A stretch of 21,787 bases of DNA from an uncultured bacterium. Lineage in GTDB: Bacteria > Patescibacteriota > Patescibacteriia > UBA1558 > GWA2-36-10. Below are positions 1 to 6,842 of the stretch, one piece after another. Below the pieces are notes generated by a model that did not search any database, was not told the origin of the DNA, and saw only the letters and a list, made by a program, of their open reading frames with translations. The translations under genes were made by a program, and so were the position numbers. Position 1 is the first letter of the stretch, and every line of letters begins with the position of its first letter. The DNA lies in NCBI GenBank assembly GCA_903876815.1, contig CAIRBL010000082.1, positions 1 through 21,787 on the forward strand. The letters run 5' to 3'.

Positions 1-4
1 CATG

Positions 5-871
5 CTATTTTTCTATATCTTCTTCGGAAAATACTACATAGTTAAACACATTTGACAAAGGCGCATAAACGGGCAAATCTGCTGTCATATGATATACTGA
101 CTGACGATAAAAACCACTGACTTGAATTTTCGCAAAGCCTGGCAAATATGACTGCCCGCTACCTAATTTCGGTGTTAATTTGACATAAGCCACATCTCCA
201 TCAAGTGGTGTTAAAGTAAAATAAAAAAATTTATTGTTGGCTAAATCTGCGCTAGTAAATAAATCACAACTATCACTACCAGAACTACAACCACAATTAA
301 TAAAAGTCTGTTTGGTTTCTGACTTCAGTGTTGCGCCTGATTTGTACAAAGAAGTATAGGCAATCTCTAATTTATCCGAAGCATGACCTCCACTATAGCA
401 ATCCTCAATACTCCATGCCAAATCATAGGCCGTAGGCAAATTCGAGGCTGCCGAAGGAATAGTACCGCCAAAACCAACGATGTCCACTTTGGCTGGACTA
501 GTAGTAGATAAATCAAATGCTTCAAAATAATCAACCGTACTAGTAGCTAAACTAAAAATATAAGATTTTTCCTTATCATTATCCAAAAATTTTGCACTCT
601 GTGAATCATCCAGTTGATCAAAATAGTTATTAAAATCACCAATTTCTTTAGAATATTTCAAATAAAACAGAGCCTCTTCCATGCCACTTTCTGCTAAATA
701 ATAAGAAACAATAGCATTATCAAAATTTCTAGTCATCTTCACCTCACCAGATATAATTCTGCTTAAAGCAATGACTGAAACTATCATGACTAACAAAATC
801 ATCAAAGAGACTATTAAGACAACTCCTGATTGATTATTGAAAAATAATTTTATTTTTTTAGTTTGTTTCAT
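5..871 (-). CDS. PilX-like minor pilin (288 aa)
   Basis: Probable minor pilin of the PilX type, inserted in the membrane by its N-terminal helix. The first 16 residues are basic and polar and end in Ser-Gly. A hydrophobic helix follows at about residues 17-39, then the conserved EVKMTRNFDNA...YYLAESGMEEAL stretch at about 43-69, which is the hallmark of PilX N-termini. The fifth-position Glu of ordinary prepilins is absent (GVVLIV), as is common in PilX/GspK-like proteins. The C-terminal part is unique and holds a CGC...C cluster near residues 193-202. It is the last complete gene of the pilD-pseudopilin operon in this window. Its ATG lies 3 nt after the stop of the preceding gene, and no SD is visible. 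Just beyond its TAG an ATG sits at positions 3-1, which may start another gene outside the window. Family is fairly sure; exact role in tip or priming complex is inferred. Confidence 0.8.
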   Translation of the reverse strand: MKQTKKIKLFFNNQSGVVLIVSLMILLVMIVSVIALSRIISGEVKMTRNFDNAIVSYYLAESGMEEALFYLKYSKEIGDFNNYFDQLDDSQSAKFLDNDKEKSYIFSLATSTVDYFEAFDLSTTSPAKVDIVGFGGTIPSAASNLPTAYDLAWSIEDCYSGGHASDKLEIAYTSLYKSGATLKSETKQTFINCGCSSGSDSCDLFTSADLANNKFFYFTLTPLDGDVAYVKLTPKLGSGQSYLPGFAKIQVSGFYRQSVYHMTADLPVYAPLSNVFNYVVFSEEDIEK

Positions 872-874
872 GTT

Positions 875-1456
875 TTATTCAGGAAAAATACGTGATGAAA
901 CAGAGGTTTGCAAATTATACGAAACTTGTTCTATATCTCTTAGGCTATCTACTTGGATTTTTGCTTCTATGGTTACCAAGGGCATTTGATTTGGGCCACC
1001 ATCCGCAAAAGGATCGGAGCTTGGACTCACGACAATATTTAAATCTTCCATAATTGTGCCAGCAAGTGGCAAAATCGTTATACTTTCTTCATGACCATTT
1101 TCATCTCTTACTGTATAAATAAGCTCAGTAGGCTCATCAGTTTGCTGCTCTGGTCTGACAAAATAAACAATTTTATTATCCGCTCTTTTTAAAACTACAC
1201 ATCTATCATCCCCCGAACAAGAACTCATATAGGGATAATATATTTCTGCATTAGCAATTTCTTTAGCCACACTGTCCAAAACAAATTGTGTTTCATTAAG
1301 TAATTTTTGACCAGCCTGTACCCTCTTTTGACTAGCAGAAAATGCCACATAAATACCACCAACAACAGTAGAAAGCAAAGAAAAAATAAAAACAGAAACC
1401 ATGATTTCTATCAAAGTAAAACCAAGATAATTTTTGAATGTTTTTTTAATTAACAT
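875..1456 (-). CDS. PilW/GspJ-like prepilin (193 aa)
   Basis: Minor pseudopilin with a class III prepilin signal: a short basic leader (MLIKKTFKNYL) then GFTLIEIM and a hydrophobic helix of about 22 residues, so it is a substrate of the PilD encoded upstream. The pattern ...SASQKRVQAGQKLLNETQFVLDSV after the helix resembles PilW/GspJ proteins. A GTG two codons upstream (1462) would give 195 aa. I prefer the ATG at 1456 because neither candidate has an SD and ATG is used by the neighbours. The start overlaps the end of the PilV-like gene (stop at 1446-1448), so translation is probably coupled. The body contains one Cys pair (CSGDDRC). Family assignment rests on the N-terminus and on gene order FimT-V-W-X; the C-terminal domain is not recognisable by eye. 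Confidence 0.8.
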   Translation of the reverse strand: MLIKKTFKNYLGFTLIEIMVSVFIFSLLSTVVGGIYVAFSASQKRVQAGQKLLNETQFVLDSVAKEIANAEIYYPYMSSCSGDDRCVVLKRADNKIVYFVRPEQQTDEPTELIYTVRDENGHEESITILPLAGTIMEDLNIVVSPSSDPFADGGPNQMPLVTIEAKIQVDSLRDIEQVSYNLQTSVSSRIFPE

Positions 1457-2120
1457 ATTCACGCCAATTATACAAATCTTCTACCAACTCTACAGTATGT
1501 GGTTGCCCATTGCTTATCCAATACACTTCTGCGGTCACTCTGAGTCCCACCATTATTTCATAATCAAGGTCATCACAAACCAAATCAAGAGACACGTAGC
1601 TTGAACCCTCCTCATAACTCATATATGCATCTTGATCATAATCAAAACAAATTGCTTGCAAGTGTACCAAGCGAGCCATATTAGACATACTGCCATTTTG
1701 TCCATTAACATACATGTTATTATCAATTTTAAGTGCGCAATCATCATCAGCATAACACTCTTCTACGGTATCTACCCCACCATGCGTCATCAATAAATAA
1801 GGGCTCAGATAATCTACTGCTGAATATTCTCTATCCAAGCCAAAATCCCAAGTACAAGCCTCTATGCCGTTGCCAGCAAAATTATCACAATCAGCTACAT
1901 TTTTGTCTATTTTGAGCCAGTTTGTATCTCGAATATTTCTTACAATCTCTATGCCTTCTCGAGCCAAATTGACTGCTAAAATACGCTGATAATTATTTTT
2001 AGCTGTCTGTAAATTTGAAATAGACAAAGTAAAAGCCGCCATAATACCCACACTCAAAACAGATAGCGCCAAAAGCAACTCTAAAATAGTAAAGCCAAAA
2101 TTAGTCGCTTGTTTTCTCAT
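1446..2120 (-). CDS. PilV/GspI-like prepilin (224 aa)
   Basis: Minor prepilin. The leader MRKQATNF precedes GFTILELLLALSVLSVGIMAAF (residues 9-30), a class III cleavage site with Glu at the fifth position, then LAREGIEIVRNIRDTNWL (52-69), a conserved stretch in PilV-like proteins of CPR genomes. The ATG overlaps the TGA of the FimT-like gene in an ATGA arrangement, so translational coupling is likely. The soluble part has five cysteines after the helix and a 12-residue acidic loop at 160-171 with Asp160, Asp162, Asp164 and Glu171 in the spacing of an EF-hand calcium loop, though residue 6 is Ala rather than Gly. Inferred job: minor subunit of the initiation or tip complex of the pilus. Confidence 0.82.
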   Translation of the reverse strand: MRKQATNFGFTILELLLALSVLSVGIMAAFTLSISNLQTAKNNYQRILAVNLAREGIEIVRNIRDTNWLKIDKNVADCDNFAGNGIEACTWDFGLDREYSAVDYLSPYLLMTHGGVDTVEECYADDDCALKIDNNMYVNGQNGSMSNMARLVHLQAICFDYDQDAYMSYEEGSSYVSLDLVCDDLDYEIMVGLRVTAEVYWISNGQPHTVELVEDLYNWREYVN

Positions 2121-2755
2121 GGATATGTCACGTTAATTGAACCAAAAACATAAGTATCATCGACTTTGTCTTGTACAGAAATCAAACCATCATCACCATT
2201 TGTATTATGAATATTAACAGCAAAAATAGAACTCACCGAATGACTGTAAGTAGTAGTAGCTATATGCTCCGTACTAAAAGTATAAAAAAATAAAGGCGTA
2301 GCTGGCGAATTATCCATATAGACAGTCAAATTTTCATCGTAAATATATTTTTTAATCATAGCATCTGCTATAAAAGTATCTGGGTCAGCATCACAATAAC
2401 CATTGCAATGCTCCGGACAAGAACCCACTCTACAACTATAATCCTGATAACCATTATGCCCATTATTTTCTGCAAACAAAACATAATAAGCGGGATCATC
2501 CACTGTTTTATTTGCAAAAAAAATACCATAGCCGCCGTCTGGGTATTGATTGTTTTCATTTATCACCCGAGAAGACGCTAAATTACGAATCTGTCGAAAA
2601 TCAGCCGCCGTCTGCTCTGTGGCTTGTCTCAAAACTTCTGCGTCAGTCAAACTAATACGCACCACTGCAATACTAGTCATGATACCAATGATGGCAATCG
2701 CAATCAATAATTCTATCAAAGTCACTCCAAGCTGATTATTTTTTATATACCCCAT
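2117..2755 (-). CDS. FimT/GspH-like prepilin (212 aa)
   Basis: Minor pseudopilin of the FimT/GspH group. Leader MGYIKNNQL, cleavage motif GVTLIELL (10-17), hydrophobic helix to about residue 33, then a charged helix with the ADFRQIRNLASSR pattern (51-63) typical of GspH/FimT. It starts 13 nt inside the 3' end of pilD, and its TGA overlaps the ATG of the next gene (ATGA). The four genes downstream of pilD thus look tightly coupled. Odd feature: four cysteines in 14 residues (Cys108, 113, 117, 121), which could form disulfides or bind metal. No SD is visible. Assigned from the N-terminus and order; C-terminal function unknown. Confidence 0.82.
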   Translation of the reverse strand: MGYIKNNQLGVTLIELLIAIAIIGIMTSIAVVRISLTDAEVLRQATEQTAADFRQIRNLASSRVINENNQYPDGGYGIFFANKTVDDPAYYVLFAENNGHNGYQDYSCRVGSCPEHCNGYCDADPDTFIADAMIKKYIYDENLTVYMDNSPATPLFFYTFSTEHIATTTYSHSVSSIFAVNIHNTNGDDGLISVQDKVDDTYVFGSINVTYP

Positions 2756-3537
2756 AATGTCAAATACCAGCGAATTAAAACATCTCCATACAATAAAATG
2801 ACAAAAGTAGCTAGAGTTAAAAAAGTACCAAAAGGTAATTTGTCACCCAAATGTTTTTTACCAAAAATCAAAAGAAAAGTAGCAAATATACCACCTAGAA
2901 TATAAGCTAAAAACAAAGCTGCTAACACATGGGAAAAGCCAAGTGCAGCGCCCATCAAAATACCTACACGAATATCTCCGCCACCTATCCATTTGCCTTG
3001 TGACAAAATAAATTGCAGTAAAAAAAATCCTCCACCAATCAAAATACCAAGCGCTAGACTTTGCCAAGTGTGGCCTAAAAATAAATTTAGCGCTAAAGCC
3101 AAAAAAATAGCTGGAATACTGACTTTATCTAAAATCAAATAATACTTTAAATCATACACAAAAATAATCAGTAAAAAACAAAACATCAGCCACCAGAAAA
3201 GCAATTGTAAACTAGACAGAACAGTCAAAGCGCCTAGCCAAGTTTGTAAATCTGTACTGGAAAACAGACGCAAAAAAACCAAGACAAAACCTAAGGCTGT
3301 GGCTAATTCTACCAAAAAATACTGCCAAGAAATAGCTGTCTTACAATATCGACATTTGGCTTTAAGCCACAAAAAACTAAAAATTGGCACTAAATCTTTA
3401 GGATACAATCGATGACCACAAAATAAACACTTAGAAAAACCTTTAACAAAAGACTCTTCTCGATGCAGACGATAAATCACCACATTCAAAAAACTCCCAA
3501 TAAATAGGCCTAAAATAAAAACAAAAGCTACTATCAT
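2743..3537 (-). CDS. pilD: Prepilin peptidase / N-methyltransferase PilD (264 aa)
   Basis: Polytopic membrane enzyme that cleaves type IV prepilin leaders after Gly and methylates the new N-terminus. Visible N-terminal domain: GSFLNVVIYRL at 14-24 and a zinc motif of two CxxC pairs (Cys37, Cys40, Cys62, Cys65), the form with methyltransferase activity. Aspartyl peptidase (A24 family) residues are present: Asp129 in FVYDLKYYLI and Asp188 in the GGGD motif (185-188), with LPFG at 234-237. Length matches the family. About seven to eight membrane segments are apparent. It heads an operon with the four minor pseudopilins, overlapping the first by 13 nt. An extended -10 lies so close that the mRNA leader would be only a few bases long. 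Its substrates would be the prepilins on both sides. Confidence 0.96.
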   Translation of the reverse strand: MIVAFVFILGLFIGSFLNVVIYRLHREESFVKGFSKCLFCGHRLYPKDLVPIFSFLWLKAKCRYCKTAISWQYFLVELATALGFVLVFLRLFSSTDLQTWLGALTVLSSLQLLFWWLMFCFLLIIFVYDLKYYLILDKVSIPAIFLALALNLFLGHTWQSLALGILIGGGFFLLQFILSQGKWIGGGDIRVGILMGAALGFSHVLAALFLAYILGGIFATFLLIFGKKHLGDKLPFGTFLTLATFVILLYGDVLIRWYLTLWGI

Positions 3538-3546
3538 AGTAGCTGT

Positions 3547-3555
3547 ATTATAACA
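3547..3555 (-). promoter_or_regulatory. Extended -10 promoter of the pilD operon
   Basis: On the minus strand this reads TGTTATAAT, an exact TGn plus TATAAT extended -10 element. No good -35 is visible at 17 bp. The hexamer ends only 9 nt before the pilD ATG, so a start 6-8 nt downstream would give a transcript with about 1-4 leader bases, that is, leaderless or nearly so. Confidence 0.65.
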
Positions 3556-3586
3556 TTTTTATACTAAAAAGAAAAATGATTCAAAC

Positions 3587-4021
3587 CTACTCGCAACCGT
3601 CTGCATTGCACAAAACATTCACGCTATAGTTCGTAGCCATTATTAACCAAGTATTTGTCTGCGGATTACTAGGATCACACTCTAAATACTCAAAACCATT
3701 TTGAGCAATATCTGGCCAGGTGGCAGAACTACCTTCACATATAGGTTGATTAGCCCAAGGTCTATAGTTGTCATTACAATAACAAATACCATCAATACAT
3801 CCAGCATTATATCTAGCTATTAACTCTTTATCGTCATCGTAACACAAAAGAATAGCTGGAGTTAAACTTGCTAAGCTAGTCCTAACAGCAGCTAATCTAG
3901 CTTTATCCCTTCCACTTCTTAAATTCACTACCGCCACCGATGATAAAATACCGATAATAGCAATCACGACTAATAACTCAACTAAAGTAAAGCCTAAATT
4001 GTGCTTAAGATTATTTTTCAT
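3587..4021 (-). CDS. Type IV pilin, array member 3 (144 aa)
   Basis: PilA-type pilin. Leader MKNNLKHNL, then GFTLVELLVVIAIIGILSSV and VVNLRSGRDKARLAA, almost identical over about 35 residues to the pilins at 4474-4929 and 5060-5476. The C-terminal half shares their signature: AILLCYDDD, then ICEGSSATWPD, then FEY, then TW, and ends in a Cys...GC pair. Several cysteines suggest disulfides. It has short spacing (9 nt) to the pilin-like gene upstream and no separate promoter that I can see, so it is probably co-transcribed from the promoter at 4976. It is not obvious whether this or a sister is the major subunit. Confidence 0.88.
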   Translation of the reverse strand: MKNNLKHNLGFTLVELLVVIAIIGILSSVAVVNLRSGRDKARLAAVRTSLASLTPAILLCYDDDKELIARYNAGCIDGICYCNDNYRPWANQPICEGSSATWPDIAQNGFEYLECDPSNPQTNTWLIMATNYSVNVLCNADGCE

Positions 4022-4030
4022 GTTTATGCT

Positions 4031-4462
4031 TTATAAACATTTCCATTCCAAATAATTTGTCAGCCTACATTCCCCACCCCGCCAAGAGTTCAAACCCCAA
4101 ATTGGCCAAGAGTTTTTTAAATTTACTTTAATCGTGTAATTATTAGCTGAGCTTAAAAAATACACTTGCCTTTTGAATAAACTACTTGACTGATAATAAA
4201 TCACTCTGCCGACTTGGTTGAAACCATTTTCTGTCAATATTTGTATGCTATTTAAATCTACTTCTTTACTCACTGGATAAGCATTAAATTTATCATAATA
4301 TCTTTCTAAAGCGGTAGCAAAAATCTTTGCCTGATCCAAAGCTTCTAAATCCTTAACTTGACTACGGTCAAAAACTATAAAACCGACTACAAAAAAAACT
4401 GCCAAGCCAAAAAGTATAGCTAAAATAATTTTGACTTTTTTACTATAATTAAATAAAAACAT
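4031..4462 (-). CDS. Pilin-like membrane protein lacking a prepilin site (143 aa)
   Basis: Not recognised with certainty. It has a basic N-terminus, one hydrophobic helix at about residues 11-31, and then DLEALDQAKIFATALERYYDKFNAYPV, which looks like the alpha-helix plus YP turn after the membrane helix of many type IV pilins. It lacks any GFTLxE cleavage site, so PilD should not process it. The rest contains YF, W and two Cys (GGECRL...KCL). It lies between two bona fide pilins with 11 and 9 nt spacing, so it is in their operon. Possible roles are a non-polymerising pilin-like anchor or chaperone; the helix could also be an ordinary signal anchor. Role is inference. Confidence 0.7.
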   Translation of the reverse strand: MFLFNYSKKVKIILAILFGLAVFFVVGFIVFDRSQVKDLEALDQAKIFATALERYYDKFNAYPVSKEVDLNSIQILTENGFNQVGRVIYYQSSSLFKRQVYFLSSANNYTIKVNLKNSWPIWGLNSWRGGECRLTNYLEWKCL

Positions 4463-4473
4463 AAATAAAAATT

Positions 4474-4929
4474 TTAAAAAACAGTGCAGCCAGCTTCAGT
4501 GCAGGTAATAGTGTGGCTCAGATCAACATTTTGAGCGCCCATCACCCAAGTACCAGCATTTGGATCTGAGATAAAATTAGTAGAATACTCCCATCCAACA
4601 TATTGACTCAAATCTAACCAAAAAACATTAGACCCATGACAAATACTAACAGCTGAAGACTCTGGTGAAGTAGGATTTGCTCCACCACACCATTCTTGAT
4701 CGGCTGGCAAACCCTGATCAATGCATCTTAGCGGTAAATCATCATCTAAACATATCAAAATTTCAGGTTTAATTTGATCAAACCAAGCAATAATTGCTGC
4801 TTCCCGTGCTTTATCACGAGCAGAATTGAGATTGACCACAGCAACTGATGACAAAATACCAATAATAGCAATAACAACTAACAATTCAACTAAAGTAAAC
4901 CCCGTCTTTTTTTGTAAAAATAACTTCAT
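4474..4929 (-). CDS. Type IV pilin, array member 2 (151 aa)
   Basis: PilA-type pilin with leader MKLFLQKKT and GFTLVELLVVIAIIGILSSV, then AVVNLNSARDKAREAA. The C-terminal half aligns with the two sister pilins: EILICLDDD, SICHGSNVFW, GWEY, GTW and TCTEAGC near the end. It differs from them by a longer middle segment (CIDQGLPADQEWCGG). It is the first gene after the promoter at 4976-4984 and is followed by the pilin-like gene after 11 nt. No SD is seen. Processing by the PilD encoded nearby is expected. Confidence 0.9.
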   Translation of the reverse strand: MKLFLQKKTGFTLVELLVVIAIIGILSSVAVVNLNSARDKAREAAIIAWFDQIKPEILICLDDDLPLRCIDQGLPADQEWCGGANPTSPESSAVSICHGSNVFWLDLSQYVGWEYSTNFISDPNAGTWVMGAQNVDLSHTITCTEAGCTVF

Positions 4930-4975
4930 GCTAATAATTAATCTGAATAAAAAATATTTTCATCTTGTTATTAAT

Positions 4976-4984
4976 ATTATAACA
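4976..4984 (-). promoter_or_regulatory. Extended -10 promoter of the second pilin operon
   Basis: Minus-strand TGTTATAAT, 46 nt upstream of the pilin ATG at 4929. It lies just downstream of the strong terminator of the preceding pilin gene, so it is the logical start of the 4929-3587 transcript. No convincing -35. Confidence 0.65.
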
Positions 4985-5018
4985 CAAACATAAAAAATAA
5001 TACATTTTTTATTAAAAA

Positions 5019-5046
5019 AATAACCCGCCTTAATAGGCGGGTTATT
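5019..5046 (-). terminator. Intrinsic terminator after the first pilin gene
   Basis: Perfect 11-bp stem (AATAACCCGCC / GGCGGGTTATT) with a 6-nt loop. On the minus strand it is followed by a T run. It starts 14 nt past the pilin stop. GC-rich core in AT-rich surroundings makes this the strongest hairpin in the window; it separates this pilin from the next pilin operon. Confidence 0.9.
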
Positions 5047-5059
5047 GAATTTCCTTGTA

Positions 5060-5476
5060 TTATTGAGTACAACCAGAATGGGTACAAGTAACTGTCCTTC
5101 CGTTTCCAGTGGCAGCATATATCCAAGTACCAGCCGATGGAGTAGAACTACAATTAGCAACATACTCCCAACCATCAGCTTGTGCATCCACATCCGGCCA
5201 TTTAGTTGAAGAACCTGCGCAAATAGGAGTATTTGGAGTAGGAGCAGTAGCATTATTGCAAGCAACACCGACCGAAGTCTGTAAAGCTAATGGCGTTGAT
5301 TCATCAAAACATAATAAAATACCGGTAGTTAATTGGCTCAATGTTGACAATACAGCAGCACCACGAGCTTTATCACGAGCACCATTTAAATTCACCACGG
5401 CGACTGATGATAAAATACCAATAATAGCAATGACGACTAACAACTCAACTAAAGTAAAACCTTTTTTATTTTTCAT
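5060..5476 (-). CDS. pilA: Type IV pilin, array member 1, possible major pilin (138 aa)
   Basis: PilA-type pilin: very short leader MKNKK, then GFTLVELLVVIAIIGILSSV and AVVNLNGARDKARGAA. The C-terminal half carries GILLCFDE, ICAGSSTKWPD, GWEY, GTW and TCTHSGC. An in-frame ATG ten codons upstream (5506) exists, but I choose 5476: it gives the usual short leader and has a GGGGGTG site 5 nt upstream, the only SD-like site I found in the window. It has its own promoter, a leader of about 110 nt with a hairpin, and a strong terminator, so it is monocistronic or the end of readthrough from pilC. This arrangement fits a highly expressed major subunit, which is inference. Confidence 0.9.
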   Translation of the reverse strand: MKNKKGFTLVELLVVIAIIGILSSVAVVNLNGARDKARGAAVLSTLSQLTTGILLCFDESTPLALQTSVGVACNNATAPTPNTPICAGSSTKWPDVDAQADGWEYVANCSSTPSAGTWIYAATGNGRTVTCTHSGCTQ

Positions 5477-5481
5477 TTTTA

Positions 5482-5488
5482 CACCCCC
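5482..5488 (-). promoter_or_regulatory. SD-like ribosome binding site of pilin
   Basis: Minus-strand GGGGGTG, 5 nt before the ATG at 5476. It matches GGAGGTG except one G for A, which could still pair by wobble. Almost all other genes here have only A/T-rich leaders, so this site decides the start and suggests strong translation. Confidence 0.65.
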
Positions 5489-5520
5489 AATCTTTGTTTC
5501 AAACATTAATTATTTGTTAA

Positions 5521-5539
5521 AGCTTGAGATCTCAAAGCT
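5521..5539 (-). other. Hairpin in the pilin 5' leader
   Basis: On the minus strand AGCTT(T)GA - GATC - TCAAGCT forms a 7-bp stem with one bulged T and a 4-nt loop, between the promoter at 5593 and the SD-like site at 5482. It has no U tail, so it is not an obvious terminator. It may stabilise the mRNA or hold the leader open. Confidence 0.4.
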
Positions 5540-5592
5540 CTAAGACTTTTTAAATAAAAAATGTTTGGGATATTAATAATTAGCTTAAAATA

Positions 5593-5621
5593 ATTATAGC
5601 ATTTTTTTTATTTTCTCACAA
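5593..5621 (-). promoter_or_regulatory. Promoter of the pilin gene
   Basis: Minus strand: -35 TTGTGA (5621-5616), 17-nt spacer, -10 TATAAT (5598-5593) preceded by TGC, giving an extended -10. It lies just after the pilC stop. Expected start near 5586, giving a leader of about 110 nt. Confidence 0.7.
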
Positions 5622-5628
5622 TAAAATT

Positions 5629-6837
5629 TTAGCCAATACTTTGCGCAACTTTAAACATAGGCAACATAATAGCCGCCACCATACCACCAACACCGACACC
5701 CATGACCATCAAAATCATCGGCTCGATCAAAGCTGTTAAACCATTGACCAAACTATCAATTTCACGAGTATAAAATTCAGCTAACTTTTCTAAAATTGCA
5801 TCTAGCTTACCTGTCTGCTCGCCGATACTCATCATTTGTGCTAACATCTTAGGCATCAAATCTGACTTGATAAATAAAGTCACGACTGAATTACCATCCT
5901 CCACTTCTTTGATGGTACCTAAAATCAAATTTTTATACGCTTCGTTATCAACTACTTCTGAAGTGATACGCAAAGCGGCTGATACTGGCACGCCACCACG
6001 AATCAAGGTCGAAAAACCACGAGCAAAACGCACAATATAAATTTTTTGAAATAAGGGACCAAAAATTGGAACTTTCACTTTGGCTGTATCCCAAGCTATT
6101 TTACCACCAATGGTCCTGGTCCAAGCTTTAAATGCAACAAACAGACCAAAGACTGAACCAATAATCAGCCACCAAAACTTTTGCATGAAACTAGAAACAC
6201 TGATCAAAATTTTGGTCAAAAATGGTAATTCTGCTCCAGAGTCAATCAACATCTGTGTCATATTTGGCACCACAAAAATCATCATCAAAAATGCTACCAC
6301 AATCATACCAGAAATAATAAATACTGGATAAATCATCGCGCCCTTGATACGAGAAACCAAATCATAATCTTTTTCCATCTGATCAGCTAAGTATTGCAAA
6401 ACTTCATCAAGTTTTCCAGAAGTTTCGCCTGATTTCACCATCGCCACATAAAAACGACTAAAAGCTTTAGGGTGTTTATTCATCGCTGAAGACAGCTTCA
6501 TACCACCGTCAACATCATTGGCCATTTCCATAATATCGCCAATAAAAATTGGGTTGACTGTTTGTTGAGCTAAAATTTTAAGAGCTTGTACTATCGGCAC
6601 AGTCGCTGAAACCATCACAGATAATTGACGTGAAAAAATAACCACATCTTTACTTTTGACTCTACCGATGTTGATATTAAAACCCTTAGCTGCCACCTTA
6701 CCACCTTCAGCTAAAGACAAAACAACTAAGCCTTTATCTTCCAAAAGTTCAATGGCAGCTTGCTCTGACAAAGCTTCTACATTACCAGTAGAAACAGCCC
6801 CTGTTTGTGCTCTAACTCGATATTTAAAAGTTGGCAT
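5629..6837 (-). CDS. pilC: T4P inner membrane platform protein PilC (402 aa)
   Basis: Polytopic platform protein that couples the PilB/PilT motors to pilin insertion and extraction. It begins FKYRVRAQTG, typical of PilC/GspF. Two T2SSF domains are visible at about 67-190 and 269-392, each with its signature: KSGETSGKLDEVL (135-147) and SIGEQTGKLDAIL (337-349). Membrane helices lie at about 169-190, 222-238 and 372-395. Length is normal. It is the last gene of the PilM-to-PilC operon, 5 nt after the PilT-like gene. No terminator hairpin is visible before the pilin promoter, so some readthrough into the pilin gene is plausible. Confidence 0.96.
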   Translation of the reverse strand: MPTFKYRVRAQTGAVSTGNVEALSEQAAIELLEDKGLVVLSLAEGGKVAAKGFNINIGRVKSKDVVIFSRQLSVMVSATVPIVQALKILAQQTVNPIFIGDIMEMANDVDGGMKLSSAMNKHPKAFSRFYVAMVKSGETSGKLDEVLQYLADQMEKDYDLVSRIKGAMIYPVFIISGMIVVAFLMMIFVVPNMTQMLIDSGAELPFLTKILISVSSFMQKFWWLIIGSVFGLFVAFKAWTRTIGGKIAWDTAKVKVPIFGPLFQKIYIVRFARGFSTLIRGGVPVSAALRITSEVVDNEAYKNLILGTIKEVEDGNSVVTLFIKSDLMPKMLAQMMSIGEQTGKLDAILEKLAEFYTREIDSLVNGLTALIEPMILMVMGVGVGGMVAAIMLPMFKVAQSIG

Positions 6838-6842
6838 ATTAT

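Noticed and set aside
1..3. Start codon of a further gene on the minus strand
   Set aside because: An ATG lies 1 nt after the PilX-like stop, but no codons beyond it are visible, so a gene cannot be called.
2117..2120. Recoded TGA (Gly) as in some CPR lineages
   Set aside because: TGA here ends a gene in an ATGA overlap, and no gene needs read-through.
5109..5543. Plus-strand open frame of 144 codons
   Set aside because: It lies antisense over the pilin at 5060-5476, has no start signals and no recognisable protein pattern; a shadow of the pilin.
5600..5610. Terminator after pilC
   Set aside because: The T run on the plus strand is an A run in the minus transcript and no hairpin precedes it.
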